Shown piece by piece: positions 13,301-26,501 of a stretch of 64,000 nt of DNA; the stretch's first letter is position 1; each line of letters starts with the position of its first letter. Made by a program: the position numbers and the translations under genes. The notes beneath the pieces are model-generated. The model searched no databases. It was not told the DNA's origin and saw only the letters and a program-made list of their open reading frames with translations. The stretch spans positions 52,763,551-52,827,550 of the forward strand of contig JAZBQD010000030.1 of NCBI GenBank assembly GCA_036583965.1. The letters are read 5' to 3'. This DNA is from Prunella strophiata (taxonomy: Eukaryota > Chordata > Aves > Passeriformes > Prunellidae).

Positions 13301-15324
13301 GTTCTGTCTCCAGAATATCTTGGCTCTCAAAACCATCCTTCAGTACCAAGGACTATCAGCCTCCTGAAGGGGAAAAGAAAATGGTTAATTTTTAAAATCC
13401 TGACTGAGACTAAAGAAACCAAGATACAATAAACATTTGTGTCATGTGTGAAGTTGTGGGATAAGCCCACATGAGAACTCTGTTCTCTCGATAGGCTGGC
13501 ACTGTCTACAGCCACAAAGGCAAGAAAACCAAAGGAACCAGACTGAATTTCAGTGTAAAAGTGCATTTTGAATGCTTCTCTCTCCCCAGTCACCCACCAC
13601 CCCACTCTGAAGGGGAAAGGAACTGAAAGTTCCTTTCTTTGTATCTTCCTCTAGAAGAAGTTAGATATGCTTTGTGAATTTACATATTTTTCCAGAATGA
13701 GTGAAATCTGGGACAAATTTTCCAACCAAGCTAAAAGCCTCTGAACATATATAACTAGAATGCTAATAGATCTACCACTAAATATATCATAACAAACAAA
13801 CAAACAAAGCAATCCTTTAGCAACAAAGCTGATTCCTAGCCTGGCATACACATTAAAATACCAAAAAATGTGGGAAGTAAAAAAGTGGAGGGGGGAGGGA
13901 TGCTAGAAGATGGTACAATAATTTTATTCATTGTTAATATTAAATACATAACATGAAGAAGTAACAGTGTGTTATAATACAAACTGTGGTTAAATAACAC
14001 TTAAATGTAACTCTATAGTAAGAGACAGCTCCTGTACAACAAAGAAGATTACAAGTTGGAGCAAAACAATATTACTAAAAAGCAGAGTTCTGGTTTTGCC
14101 TCAGTCTCGAGTGGTTTTGGGGAATGTGTGTGGTTTTTTTGGGTTATAGGGAGTTTTGGGGTATTTTTCTACAAACTAACTTCCTAAAAAGAAAGAGGGC
14201 AAAGTGTTCCAAAATGTTTGCTTGGACATTTAAAGCCATAATTTAAAGATAATAGCATCACAAACCATTTCTATACTAGCAAAAACAATACTATTTTCTG
14301 AGATGTTTTGCTAGGAAAGAGAAGATTGTTTCAGGCTTGGGGTTTTTTTTTTGGTTTTGTTTATTATTAATCTTAAAACATCTATATTTAGCATTATATG
14401 GTTATAGGTGCTGAGTCAGTAGCAAAAGATTGTCAGCAATCACAAATAATGGAACGACTTCACCAAAACCGTATTTCTAAATGCACTGCTAATACAAATC
14501 AACACCAAAAAAAAAAAAAAAAAGACAGCAGTGGTTTGTCTAAAAATACTGCAACTGAAATTAGCTCAGCAGTACTCATAAGAAGATTTTTACCCAAAAG
14601 GACAAAGGTAGAATAATTTTTGAATATTTTTCAAATTTAGGAAAACATCGTAGCTAATACTCTCAGTCATTCTGACTTCAAAAAATTTTAAAACACTGAA
14701 CCTGTTAAGAGGGTGGTACAGCCAAGCTCTTTGTAAGATGTACACTGTATCTTTAAAAATCTGTCTGCAACAAGATTATAAAAGGGTGTATTTCTAGAAA
14801 AGACACAACTTCCAGGCAGAGCCACATTTATGCTCTGTCATTAGGGCACGTATTCAGAACAATTACATTTTTCTCCACTAATAGTTGCAATCAAGATGTT
14901 AATTAGTGACATGCTTTATCTCATAACCCATTTCAAAAGCCTTAGCACTTTGACTTACTGTTGCTCGCATCCTTTTATTTCTCTCATTCAACTGGTGCTA
15001 CCACAGTGACAAAGGATGAAGGAAGATTCAACAGGCACCACTCCGGCTGCTCCAATCTGTTCCATTCACTCAGTACTGAGGTAATCTTCGGTGATGTGTG
15101 GAACACTGCCCCCCCTCCTGTCAACAGGGCACCTAAACCTCAACGCCACGCAGGAGGATCTCCCTTCACCTTCCTCTATAGCTGTGCATCCACCAAGCAT
15201 GTGGAGGCAGGATGTGAAAGGTAGGATCAATTAACAATATAGTCAGCAATACCTACCTCAAGCCTTCCTTCCTATCAAATTAGCCAACGTACAGTGAGCT
15301 TCCTGCTGTACATGAATGTATCAT

Positions 15325-15338
15325 GTCACCATAGCAAC
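15325..15338. promoter_or_regulatory. RFX X-box motif in intron 2
   Basis: GTCACCATAGCAAC fits the X-box consensus GTNRCC-NN-RGYAAC at every position. It sits in intron 2 of FNDC3A in a stretch rich in CAGCTG- and GCTGCTGCAGC-type motifs. RFX factors drive ciliary and spermiogenic genes. Whether the site is bound is unknown. Confidence 0.5.
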
Positions 15339-18300
15339 TAAATCAACAAATAGCTGCTGCAGCATCTGCTTCTGGATCATCTAACGTCAGTCAACAGAAG
15401 GTTCGGGTTTAAGAGAACAAAGCTTCCAAATATATGCTGTTTTATAACTGCATTTTTAATTTAGCCTCCTGATTCCCAGATAGGCTATACTAACTCAGGA
15501 TAACCAACTTCTGACTTTATAATCTGCGATACAGTTTATGACTTCATTTCTCAAGTAAGCCAGAAAGAAGAGAGGAAAAAAAAAATACTCTGTAAAAGAA
15601 TAAAAAGAAACAGCAAAGAAATAATCAACTGGATTCTAATGCACTCTCTCAAACACTGTGCTACTTTATACCATGCATTTACTAAGAGACATGAAAAGAA
15701 AGAAGTATGTTTCCGAACTTTGCTTTATAATTTACATATGTATGCCCTAAATAATACTATAGACAGAAATACCTTTTATTAAATGTTAATATTAAAGACA
15801 TTTCAGATAGCTGACAAAGATGGTTTCCCTCTATTAGTCTCCACTTCAGAGCTAAACTGAAAACATCCAGTATTGTTTTCTGGCAACCTCACATCTATGG
15901 TTTTTAATCCCAACAACAGCAGGGGACCACTGGCACACCCTCACCTGAAGAAGTTACACAGAGCAAAACACATATTCCTCTCTTCTTGTGAGAAATTACT
16001 TCAAATACCACTTATGCACCACTGGTTTAAGTCCTAACCCACTAGGCAGACAAGATTTGAAAACTGCTTTGAAATTGTCTTGGTATTCGCAATGCAACAA
16101 CATGAGATTACAGATTAAATGTCGTCTAAGGTATAAAAAATTCTAACATTACTAACATCTAATGTCTTCAAAGGTAATAATAAGTGTACAAAGACACAGA
16201 CACTTATGTAAAAGGACTCAAAGCTACAGCCTACTTAAAATAAAAAAGTAACCTTCCTTTCTTTTAACTTCAAGTCATATTCCTAACATTTGATCAGCAT
16301 GAAATTATTTACCAAGTAAAAGCTTTCTAGGCAAAAAGTATCGGTTATTCATATCCAGTGTCATTTTATTATTAAAAACACCTACTTTTAGTTTTCAAAG
16401 CAGATGTTTTTCTACCCATCTTTTGTTACAACAAAAATCATTACATCTAGGTTGGCTCCACAGTGCAAGGAAAAACTAGACACAGAATCAAGATACTAAC
16501 ACTGCTGTGGCTCCCATAACGACTGTGATTTGTGCCTTTGCCACCCCACCTATGCCAGAGTTCCCATTTGTAGGGTTAGCCCAACAGTATTTGGAAGTTC
16601 CTACATGCTACTGGATGAAAGAATACTGCAAGACTTGAGTGTTTTTATTCATTAGTAGCACAGAAATTGCCAGATGGAATCACATCTGTGGTCGAGCTAA
16701 GGTGATGTCAGTTATAAACATAGCACAAGTTGTTTTTCCATTGACTGTATGTTCAAAATCTGCTGCTTATATCATAACAAGGCTAATGAGGCTATGAACT
16801 ACTCTTTTCCATAATCAAGCCTGAGCATCACTTAAAAAACACATTAAATGGAAAAATGCAAAAGATCTATGCAACAGGCATTACAGAGACTATATGATAA
16901 TTAAATAGGAACACCTGACATAGTAATAAAAGCTAAATTAAAACAGTACCTTAAATTGTTTTAAATTGCCAAAAGCTTATGAATTTCATGGTCATGAAGT
17001 GTTACTTCCAAGTACTTCTTTCTTAAAGTAATTTTTCAAAAGACCTTTCTGCCTCCCATCTTCTTTTAAACTTAATAAAAGCTTCCTCTCTCCACATATA
17101 CATTGGCTACTAACCAATAAAGAGTTTTGAAAACTTCAGATTAAGCTTTGTACCACACCAATTCATAGTAGACTCAGCACACAACATTTCTATGTTACCT
17201 ATAAGGAAATGTTAGAATTTTCTTTTTTTCCTTAAATGATTTTCTTTTTTTAGTATCGATGACACACAAAAACAGGCTTCCCACCATTATTTATAGAAGC
17301 ATCCTATAGACTTTGATCTTTGTCCAAGTAATGGGATACAACACTCTCAAACACCAAAGTTCTAAATCTTTTATTTTCCACTGTAATTTTTTGAGCAAAT
17401 TCCAGTTTACAGGTTTCCCATGACTGCACAATTCTCTACCCTAGCATCTGCTAGTACTGACTATAAGGATCTAACTGCTCTAGATATGGGAGTTTCAAAC
17501 TTTCTTCCTGAAGAGGAGTAAAGATATGGGCAGTAAAAGGCATTAACAAATCTTGGATTTTAGGATGAGGGAGGAAAGCCATACAGAATTAATTGTTACA
17601 TAATATGTTGCAATAGGCAATTTACATGCTTGGAATTTTGAAAAAAAAAAACCAAAATCCAAACTATTTCAACTTACACAGACAGTAGCTGTGTATTTGG
17701 AAAAAAGTGAGTGAAAGAAGCCATCTTTTCAGTGACATGCTTCTAAGGCCTGTATTTTCAGAGGACAGACCAAGCAACTCTGCATCAATTTTCTAAAAGG
17801 CAGCTGACAGATCATAAAAATGAGTAAACATTTAATCTTTAACCATTGCTACGAGATACTGTCAGCACCACTGATTGCACTAAGATGACAGAATATCCCT
17901 AGAAGCAACTGGAAACAGGGAGATTGGAAAGATGCTGAGACTGTTCATTGTCACCAGCATTCAAAAACTATAGGTATCAATAAACTTTCATTGCTCTTTG
18001 TAGAAAGGCAGGCTGGAAAGATCCAAGAATTGGTGATATTTTTTTTTCCTAGAAAACAAATTTATTTATGAAAAGTTTTTAAAATTCTTACTGTACTTGT
18101 GTTTCTCCTTCTTCTTTTCTCATAGAAGATGATCAGTTTAAAAGGCTGACCACTGAGAAGGGGAAGCAAAGATGATTTCTAGCCTTGTTTTGTAAAAATA
18201 CAAATTTTTTTGAGAAGAACCAGTAAAAGATAAATGTTAAATTCTGCACTGAATGTCAATGATAAATGTTCAAGACTTGTTAGTGTCCACACACAACAGT

Positions 18301-19634
18301 GCCAATCAGTGTACATTTCACAAATGTCTGTCTCATTCTTTAGGGTTAAAAAATAATTACATTTTTGATCTACTTCCTTCTTCTCTTTTGCATTCTCAGT
18401 TCTCACAGCTTGCCTAAGCAAAGTTTTATTTGCCTCATTTACAGCAAACCCAATCTGTCTCATCAGCATTGACACAGTCTGTGGTTAGCAGATAGTGCAC
18501 AGAAAATTTGCTACTCAAAATAATATCACTATTATATCTTTAAATCAGCGAAAGTATAAACATAAGGATAACAGCAGTGTTTCAAGGAATCTGAATAATG
18601 CAACAGACAAACATTTGGGCTTCAAAGATTTAAGCTAATCCATGTTTACAGGGAATTAGAAGGAAGCAGTGTTAGGGGCAGTCACTGAACTCTGGAACTT
18701 TCTGAGGCATCTGGTTACAGCCAGTGGTTAGACACATCAACCTCTAAAAATAAAAACTGTAATACTTCAATCAGATCATTCTCATTTCATGACTTGCTGT
18801 TTGAAGCCCCTAGGAATTCAGTTTCATGATGCCAAGCGGAAGTAGATGAGAAACAGAGCTCACACTGCGCAGCAAACAGGCAGCAAGGGCTAACTAAGGT
18901 TTCAGCTAATACTTCACAGGGGCTAGTGCCCTCATGAGGCATCTTCCCTGATCAATCTGCCTATTTGCAACAGTCCAAATGTATTATGGACTAGGAGAGA
19001 ATTTTGTATTTCCCAACATTGCTTCTGACAGCTCAAATTCCTGTTTGCTGATATAGCAAGTTAAAAGTCCATAATATTTAAGACTGATGGATGTGTTTAA
19101 CTTTTCTACCCTAAATACAGTATAAAAGGAAGAACAGTGTTTTCTAGTTATTAAAAAGAGTATTTACTTAAAAAAAGAAATCAAATGTTAAGAATTTCAG
19201 TATCACTTCTAAAGAAGCCTTTTTTTACCCTGAAATAGTACCCTATATACCCAGTTTTGTGTAAATAGGGGCACCACTGTATATCAAAACACTGTGACAA
19301 TACAAACTTGAGCTGGAAGAGAAATTAAAATGTATACCTCAATCAGATCAAATTGGAATGACTTAGTCAGTAACGGACCAAGGGCTTGGTGGAAGAAATC
19401 TCTACATTCCCAATCCTTTCCCATGTATTTTATCCTCTACTTCAAAAAGAGAGGGAGAAAAAACAAAGCCAACTGCCATTTTTTGCTATAGTATGTAAAC
19501 TACAGTCTGAGTCTATCTGTTTCTAGAGAATGTCATTTTGGCCACTCTATAAAGTGTTCAATTCTGTAACATGCAGAGGGTTCATAGACTTCACCCACTT
19601 ACAGCAAAGTCTCAATCTCCAGGGAATAGAATAT

Positions 19635-19830
19635 GACAGACTACTTTAGTGGGAAGGGGCCTATGATGATCATCTAGTCCAACTGCCTGACTGATTGAGG
19701 GCTGACCAAGTTGATGTTAAGGGCATTAATGCCTCTCGAAGTACTGAAAGGTTTGGGACTTGGCCACAACTCTAGAAAGCCTGTTCCAGCATTTGACCAC
19801 CATCTCAGTAAAGAAATGCTTGCTAGGGAA
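19635..19830 (-). mobile_element. CR1 LINE, 3' fragment
   Basis: In plus orientation it reads catctagtccaactgcctgac, then agggctgaccaagttgatg, then agcctgttccagcatttgacc, then tctcagtaaagaaatgcttgc. This is the reversed 3' end of the CR1 subfamilies that carry the gtccaactgcctgac variant. Beyond 19,830 the similarity fades. No coding capacity remains. Confidence 0.8.
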
Positions 19831-21977
19831 AAAACAGGTTTCAGGTAGCAGAGGAGGTACCTCAGATAACTCATTTGCCAGGTCTGTAATTCTCATGTAT
19901 TTTAAGAGTGGATTTGAGGAAACACAGGTAAGCACTTGAGGTGACTTTGTAGGTCTTGGAGTCTGGCATTCAGGTCATGGCTTACTCAGCATTAAGTGTC
20001 CCATTTCACAGAGGAGGGGAGAGAGGGGGACATGCCTGGGTCCTGGACACTGTTCAGGCATAACTATACCCTTCCAAACCTTATTATTGATGAGCACACA
20101 GACCCAGCAACCAGACCCATTTGCAACAGACTGCACAGAAAACCCAAGCTACTTCAATGCTTATAGCTCCAGGCAATTTGCACCTTATCATCTCATAAAA
20201 AAAAGAGAGAGAGAACAAAAAAGTACAGATCTTTAGTCACCTCTGTACACCATGAAAGGCACCATCTTCTGGACATGCTTATTTCTCCCCATTGACTGTA
20301 TTAGCAAGCTACGGTGACTAACTGACTTCAAATTCAATTTTTGTGTGTCATCCAATTCTCCCAAATGTCAGTTTCTGAACAGATTAATTCAACAGGGGCT
20401 GAATGCCTCAAGTATCTTGGGAGGAATCCACTGTATCAGAGACCAAAATTAATCTAGGATTCATACCATGCACATGAAAACAGACATTTTAGAGAGAAAG
20501 GACGATTACTGAGAAGTTTTATGAGGATGCTTCATTCCACAAATTTTCATACTAAATAGAAACAGAAAAGGCTATGAACTCCACAGCCTTCACTCTTGTT
20601 TCTACATTTATTTTCAAACAGAAAATATTAAAATAAACATAGCTGAATGGTGTATAAATTGTGCAATAAATCTGGTGCTGCTTTCTTCTCAACAAAAGGA
20701 GCATAGTATTCATACATTACTATACATCAAAGAATTTTGAATCCTCACTTTCTGCTGAGGATGATGGCTTCTTCTAGGAAATTTAAAGCAAGTTTTCAAT
20801 GCATCTGCAATCAAGGATACAGTTTAAATAAATTGGAAAAAATTCTGATCTCTAAGGCAAAATAAAAAAATTTACGCTTAACTAAGAAAAAACTTCACCT
20901 TTCCTAACTAAAAAACATGGTTAAGTCAGATAGAGGAAGGATCTACTAACACTGAGTCAACAAAATTCACATCTTTATAGCTTTTCTTTGTGATGTTATT
21001 TTTTTTTCAAATCATAGCCAACAACCAGTTACAAACCTCCATGGAAAAGATTTTTCTGTATACGGAATGTCTCATATAAGTTTGATTATGTATTTTGCAG
21101 TGATGGTTGCTACACAAAAGTACTAATCAATCCTGGGGAAAAATACAGCTTGATAATGAGCTTCCATAAGCTGGCACTGAAGCACTGCATGCCTGAGAGT
21201 TCCAATGGTTCCACTGAATACACTTCTGCTGTGCTTCAGTGCTGTGAAGTCACTGAACAATGGAAGAATAATTGTCAACTAAAACAAACTTCAATGAACC
21301 TCCAAAATGAGAAATTAGACATATCTGCTAATTCAATAGAGCCAAAGGGGAAATTAAAAAAAAAAAAAAAAAACAAAACCAAAAGGCAAAAAGGACAGAA
21401 GCAGCCATGCACAACATACTCTGTTCTGTGAAATCAAAGCACAGATAAAATAAAGGAAAAGAGCACAATATGGAAAGTGATGGAAAGTGAGAACAGTTAT
21501 AACACTATATGTTGTTAAACAACATTTAACACAGATTTTTTTTTTTTTTCTTGTTGAGGAAAAAGATCATGAAACATATTGCAGTTCTAGGCTTGATTTT
21601 CAGCAGCAAGGCGAAATCAAAGCAAGCTGGAACTTGATAAAGTACCATATGGTTTTCAGAAGCAGAAGTGCCAGAACAAAAACCTAGGAACTCATTTAGC
21701 AATCTAGTCTAGATTTTTATTTCCCAACACCATTTTCACCATTATATTTTGCTGTAATGCCACATATGTAAACAACCTGAAAGCCAAAAAAAGGGGATTA
21801 CTAGATTTGTTTTGTAGCCATCTATTACTTTGCTGACTGAAGGCATCCTCCTATGACAACAGGTTAATAATAACAACTTTAATATCAGAGGCTTATATAA
21901 TTAAAGAATAAATTGGTTTTAGGAACACTAACTTGTAGATTTGATGGTAAATACCTACTTAAACCCATACACAATAT

Positions 21978-21998
21978 ACACACACACTACACACACAT
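21978..21998. repeat. Short interrupted (CA)n microsatellite
   Basis: Two short CA runs are separated by CTA within intron 2. Confidence 0.75.
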
Positions 21999-24649
21999 AT
22001 GCACAGAGTGGGATTTTTGGAAAATTCACCAAACATCTAAACTTCTCAATTAAATTTGGAGGATAAGCATCCAACCTCCCAAGCTAGAAGTGTTACTTAA
22101 CCCATATACCTTGCCAAGAAATAAAGTCAACTAAAAGTCAAATACTATGTCCCATTCCCCAGAGAAAAGGAAATGGTTAACAAGTACTGGGCTGCTTTGA
22201 GAGTGCTATCTATATTTTCCGGTAATGAAGGACACATAGGTCATACAGGAATGTCTCATTTTGCAACTGCTGGCTTTAGTAGGAAGGTGCTGTGTGGGTC
22301 CAGAATTCCATGGCTGCTGCATCCCTCTGTCAGCAATTTACTGATTTGTTTTGGAATAGCACTGGGTGCTGTAGCAACTTTCCAAAACAATTTAACATCA
22401 GTGTGTTAAAGTAGTTTGAACTCTTGCCTCTTCTCTTCCTCTCCTTCCACCAAATCAGGACTCACATAATCAAGCACATCCTTCCTGTCCAGCCTCAGCA
22501 ATAATCACTACAGCATCACTGCACTAGTTACCCTAATGTGAAAAACCCTCAAGGCTTCTGTCCTCATATCATGTCTTCCCAGTTTCACTCTGTTTCCATC
22601 AACTCCTATAGATCTGCTCCATTCTCCATCTACAGCCTTACTCACCATCTAGACATAAGAAGTACATTATCCCCTCATTCTGAACACAGTGATAGGAACG
22701 TGTAAAATCAAGCAGTACTTCTGTGCTTAACAGAGGAGGAGGAGACAGCAGGCTTGGTCTCTGCTTTTTCTTTTCACTGGTTTTATCCTATGAAACTAAC
22801 AGTAGTCCCTTGTTCTGTGGGACAGAGAACCAGGCAATCTCCCACAACAGCACTGAGTGACAAACATCCACACAGCTTAAGTTCCCCATGTTTTCTGACT
22901 GAACACTCACACATTCCTCTAACTTTGTGGATTGTTTTGTTTTAAAACATGGTGGAAAGTTACAGCTTTAACCTGATCAGACACTTCCGCTGTTTGAAGC
23001 ATATGACCTTTCATCTTAACATGTTCAAATATTTGTACTGCTATTTCACATTTACACTGCTAGCAGAACTTCAAGTATTTGAAATAGATTATCTTGAAGA
23101 TATGAGCTGTTCCAGAAAAGTACGGAATGGTCTGTATCCGTCTGGTAACTCAGTTATGCAGTATAAACAATCTAAGCCATAATTACAAGAGTTAATTCTG
23201 GTAAAATGTAAGAAGGGGAAAATTGATTTTAAAAATCCTCAGATGTTTTATAGCTGAATAAAAACTTTCAAGGTTAGTATAGAGTTAGCTAGGCTAACAT
23301 AGAAAATACCAACATAGAAGCAAAATAAAATAGTTAAATAAAGAATCTCCTACTGGTTTTCAGAAGCAAAATACCTAAATAACCAATTTTCTGCTGGTTT
23401 TCAATATCTTTTCAGTCAGGACTGACTAAAATGAATTAGTTCAGCTACAGACCAACTTTTACACTATGAATACAGAAGAAAATATCCATTTCTTTACATG
23501 GACAAAACAGCTCTGAATTTTGATTGCCAGAACACAAATTTTCTCAGCTCTACAGGTTAAGTTATGTTTTATGCAATCCAACACCAATGCTGTTATGAAA
23601 GGAACTGGAGAAGTACTTTTCATACATCAAGGAAGTAACCACTACAAAATGTGTGTACTGTAGCTAAGTAAAAAGACTTACAGAAAAATTAGTAACTCCA
23701 TCATAAAGGCAAAAGTCCTCTTCGTTCTTATAGTTTCAAAGTTCAAGGGAAAACAAAGGAATACAATGAACTAATATTCAAGTTTAAAATATTAAAAAAA
23801 AAGACTCAACACTACAGTGTTTTGTACTTGTATACAGCATACTTTCAAATGCAGTATCTATCCCTTTCATAAGTACCATATAAAACAAACATATATGATT
23901 TTAAGGTTGTTTTAAATAAATAAGCAACTGCCTGACCTTTCTGCAGCCAAATTCTTAACTGGGCAACCTTGACACACAACACAGTCCCTGTAATTCTGGA
24001 CTTCCCATATTTCAGATATACAAAGTATTTTCTACCTACTGATGGCTTTTAAATCACCAGATGCAAAAAGGGTTTCCATGGAAGTTTCCTGCCACTGAAC
24101 AAATGCACTTGCTGACTCTTTATGAATCTTCTATCAGATGTGAAGGACAGAGAACGAAAGTTGCAACTTTCATTCAACATTGTGAAACATGAAACAGGAG
24201 ACAACATTGTGGTGTATAACTGCCAGTTATCATGAAATGGGGAAAGGAAAGAAAATTACTTTCTTTATTGATGACCAATGCCCAATGAAAATTCTTTTTT
24301 TAAAAATACATGTGATTTCTACCAGTCCCACTTTAGACAGTAGTCATAATGAGCTACCTTTTGTTTTAAATTAAAAAGGACAACAACAGCATATACGTTG
24401 TTTTTTCCATTAGAAGATTAACACAAACTCCCACAGATTCATTTCTTTCAAGAAATACTTTGCTTGTTTTCCAGTTTTAATCTTCCTTGGCAGGAGAAAG
24501 AGACAACATTTTAAAGAAAATGTATATCCAAAAGAACATTTAAATCATATATGACTCAAAATCTTGCGTGATTACAGTGTAAGCTTGACAGAACAGCCTG
24601 ACAGTCTTATCTTTATGGAGGGCAGAGCAAGTAACTCAGTATCAACTAT

Positions 24650-25275
24650 GTTTGAAAGGTCATGGTGAACAGGGGAAGTTCCCAAGGACTAGAAGAAAGC
24701 AAACATCAGTGCAATCTTCAAAAAAGGGCAAGGAGGAGGACCCAGGGAGCTAGAAACTGGTCAAGATCAGCTTTAGCTCTGGGAAGATGAGCGGACAAAG
24801 CTTTCTAAAAGCCATTTCCAAAAGCATTAAAGACAAAGAGGTGCTTTTGGGTAGTCACTATGGATTCACAAAGGGTAAATCATGCCAGACAAACCTGGAT
24901 GGCCTTCTAGAGTGAAATTACTAGCTTGGTGAATGTGGGGAGAGCATAGCTAACGTTTATCATGACTTCAGCAAGATACTTTTGACACTTTTGAATAACA
25001 CAGAAACTGATGAAGCACAGACAGAGCATAGGCACCAAGACAGAATGAAAATTGGACCAAATGCCAGTCTTGAAATGCTGTGATCAGCAGTGCAAAGTCT
25101 AGCAGGCAGCCATCCACTAGTCACCTACTGCAGTGGCTGACACTGGGGCAGACAAGGACTTCAATCTTCTTTAAAGATCTGGATGATGGGACAAAGCACA
25201 TGATGAACAAGTGACAAATCTGAGTGAAGCAGCTGATGCACCAGATGGTTGTACTGCCATCGAGAAACACAAATT
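24650..25275 (+). mobile_element. CR1 LINE, internal reverse-transcriptase region
   Basis: Plus-strand segments resemble the CR1 reverse-transcriptase ORF: gaagttcccaaggactagaag, aagaaagcaaacatcagtgc, aaaaagggcaaggaggaggac, tatggattcacaaagggtaaa, tcatgccagacaaacctgg, and gatgatgggacaaagcacatg. The order follows the consensus, but there are frameshifts, stops and a deletion around 25,010-25,060, so no protein can be made. It lies about 450 bases left of exon 2 and is 3'-truncated as well, which means it is a broken piece and not a fresh insertion. Confidence 0.85.
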
Positions 25276-25725
25276 CAACAAGTGTCCAGGCAGACACCAA
25301 CACACAAAAGCAAGTCCCACCATTCGAGCTACCCAGTTGTAAGCAAGTATCTGGAGATCATAGTTATCAGCACATGTTGTGCCTCAGCTACTATGTTCTA
25401 CCTTCAGGAGAGGCTTATTCCCCTTAATAAGATCATGCAGTAATATAAATATATAACTTCCAAACTAAGACACAATCATGGCTTGACAACTTGGCAGCTG
25501 TTTGGTCCCATTCTTCCACGAAGTTCTTCCACAACACAGGTTTTCTGCTTCATACTTCTTACAAATCTTATCTCTGCACCAGTTCTGCCTTCACCTCAAT
25601 CTCTAACACACATGTATGCCTAAAGCTACACAAATATATTCCAGATAAAGGATTACTGTCTTTTACAATGTCAACATGTCAGCGATGTGTTGGAAGGAAA
25701 AATAAAAATACTGAAGTTTCCTTAC

Positions 25726-25824
25726 CTGTTGTGCTCCATCCCCACTAACAATAGGGGAAGTCAGGAGAGGGATTTCACTGCTTATAATTGAAGTGGTATC
25801 CAGTAACGGTGGATGTTCTGCCAT
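25726..25824 (-). CDS. FNDC3A: FNDC3A coding exon 2 (start codon, residues 1-33)
   Basis: Read on the minus strand, the exon codes for 33 residues beginning MAEHPPLLDTT and ending in GDGAQQ. It ends exactly on a codon (phase 0) at CAG|GTAAGG, with the donor GT at 25,725-25,724. I chose the ATG at 25,824-25,822 because it has A at -3 and G at +4 and matches the known start of the family. The codon just before it (25,827-25,825) is also an in-frame ATG but has a weak context. Compared with the mammalian protein as I remember it, the first eleven residues are the same, and the following stretch carries several conservative changes. The small peptide has no domain or signal peptide. It joins directly to exon 3, 20 kb to the left. 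Confidence 0.93.
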
Positions 25825-25854
25825 CATTGATGGTACACTAATTCACAAGATCAC
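25825..25854 (-). other. FNDC3A: FNDC3A exon 2, 5' untranslated part and splice acceptor
   Basis: Thirty bases of leader lie between the acceptor (pyrimidine-rich CTTTCCTTTGCAG, with AG at 25,856-25,855) and the start codon. They contain an in-frame TGA at 25,845-25,843 for the short upstream ORF that enters from exon 1 (ATG GCG, then GTG ATC TTG TGA). The exon is 129 bp in all. Confidence 0.85.
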
Positions 25855-26205
25855 CTGCAAAGGAAAGTTACTCAGATGGTTAAACTATATCAATATTTCT
25901 GAATAATTATCCTTAAAGCCTGCCTCACTTTAGAAATAACAATAAAACAAAAGAAGAATATGAAATTAGACACCTTAAGAAAGTATGTTTCCACAACAAC
26001 CAGCAGTCACACAAGCCTGAAGACGAGTTTTTGTCAGCTAGTACAAGCCTTAGTTATATGGAGAGGGTGGTTTACACCCCCTCTAGCGGCTGAACCTCAG
26101 AAGAAGACAGATCACTACCCTGGAGCTAACAAACCCGAATCTTTAAACTTTGTAACAAAACAAGGTTTCAGCAAACTGGCACTACTGACAAAATGCCTAC
26201 CGAGG

Positions 26206-26246
26206 TAAAAATAAAAAAATAAAAAAAAAAGAAAAAAGAAAAAAGC
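26206..26246. repeat. A-rich low-complexity tract
   Basis: A mix of poly-A runs broken by single T or G residues, 350 bases right of exon 2. No SINE or processed gene is recognisable in front of it. Confidence 0.8.
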
Positions 26247-26441
26247 ATTTGCTTTAGAACCTACATGTATAGTGTTCTTGTTTATGCGACTGGTAAAAAA
26301 TCAATCAAGATATACTTACAGGGACACTTACTTTTTAAAAAATTTTTAATAATCAACCCACTTTTCCTATCATTATAATGAATAAACACTTTAGGGTTAG
26401 CTCATTACTAGGAAATGTCCTAGTGAGGCACAAATAAATGC

Positions 26442-26499
<58 letters not shown>
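26442..26499. repeat. (TAA)n microsatellite, about 19 units
   Basis: An uninterrupted run of ATA/TAA units about 58 bp long in FNDC3A intron 1. Its purity suggests it is length-polymorphic. Confidence 0.97.

Positions 26500-26501
<2 letters not shown>

Larger units (their letters stand above)
5715..25725 (-). other. FNDC3A: FNDC3A intron 2 (20,011 bp)
   Basis: The intron is bounded by GTAAGG at its 5' end (25,725) and TTTTTAAG at its 3' end (5,715). Most of it is AT-rich unique sequence. It contains an ancient CR1-type fragment (9,970-10,390), CR1 fragments at 19,635-19,830 and 24,650-25,275, several A or T tracts (8,730, 12,253, 14,507, 21,356, 21,536), a short CA repeat at 21,978-21,998, and an RFX X-box motif at 15,325. 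The stretches 5.7-9.9, 10.4-19.6 and 20-24.6 kb hold nothing else I can name. A GC-richer patch at 7.5-8.1 kb is unexplained. The short ORFs there look random. Confidence 0.85.
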
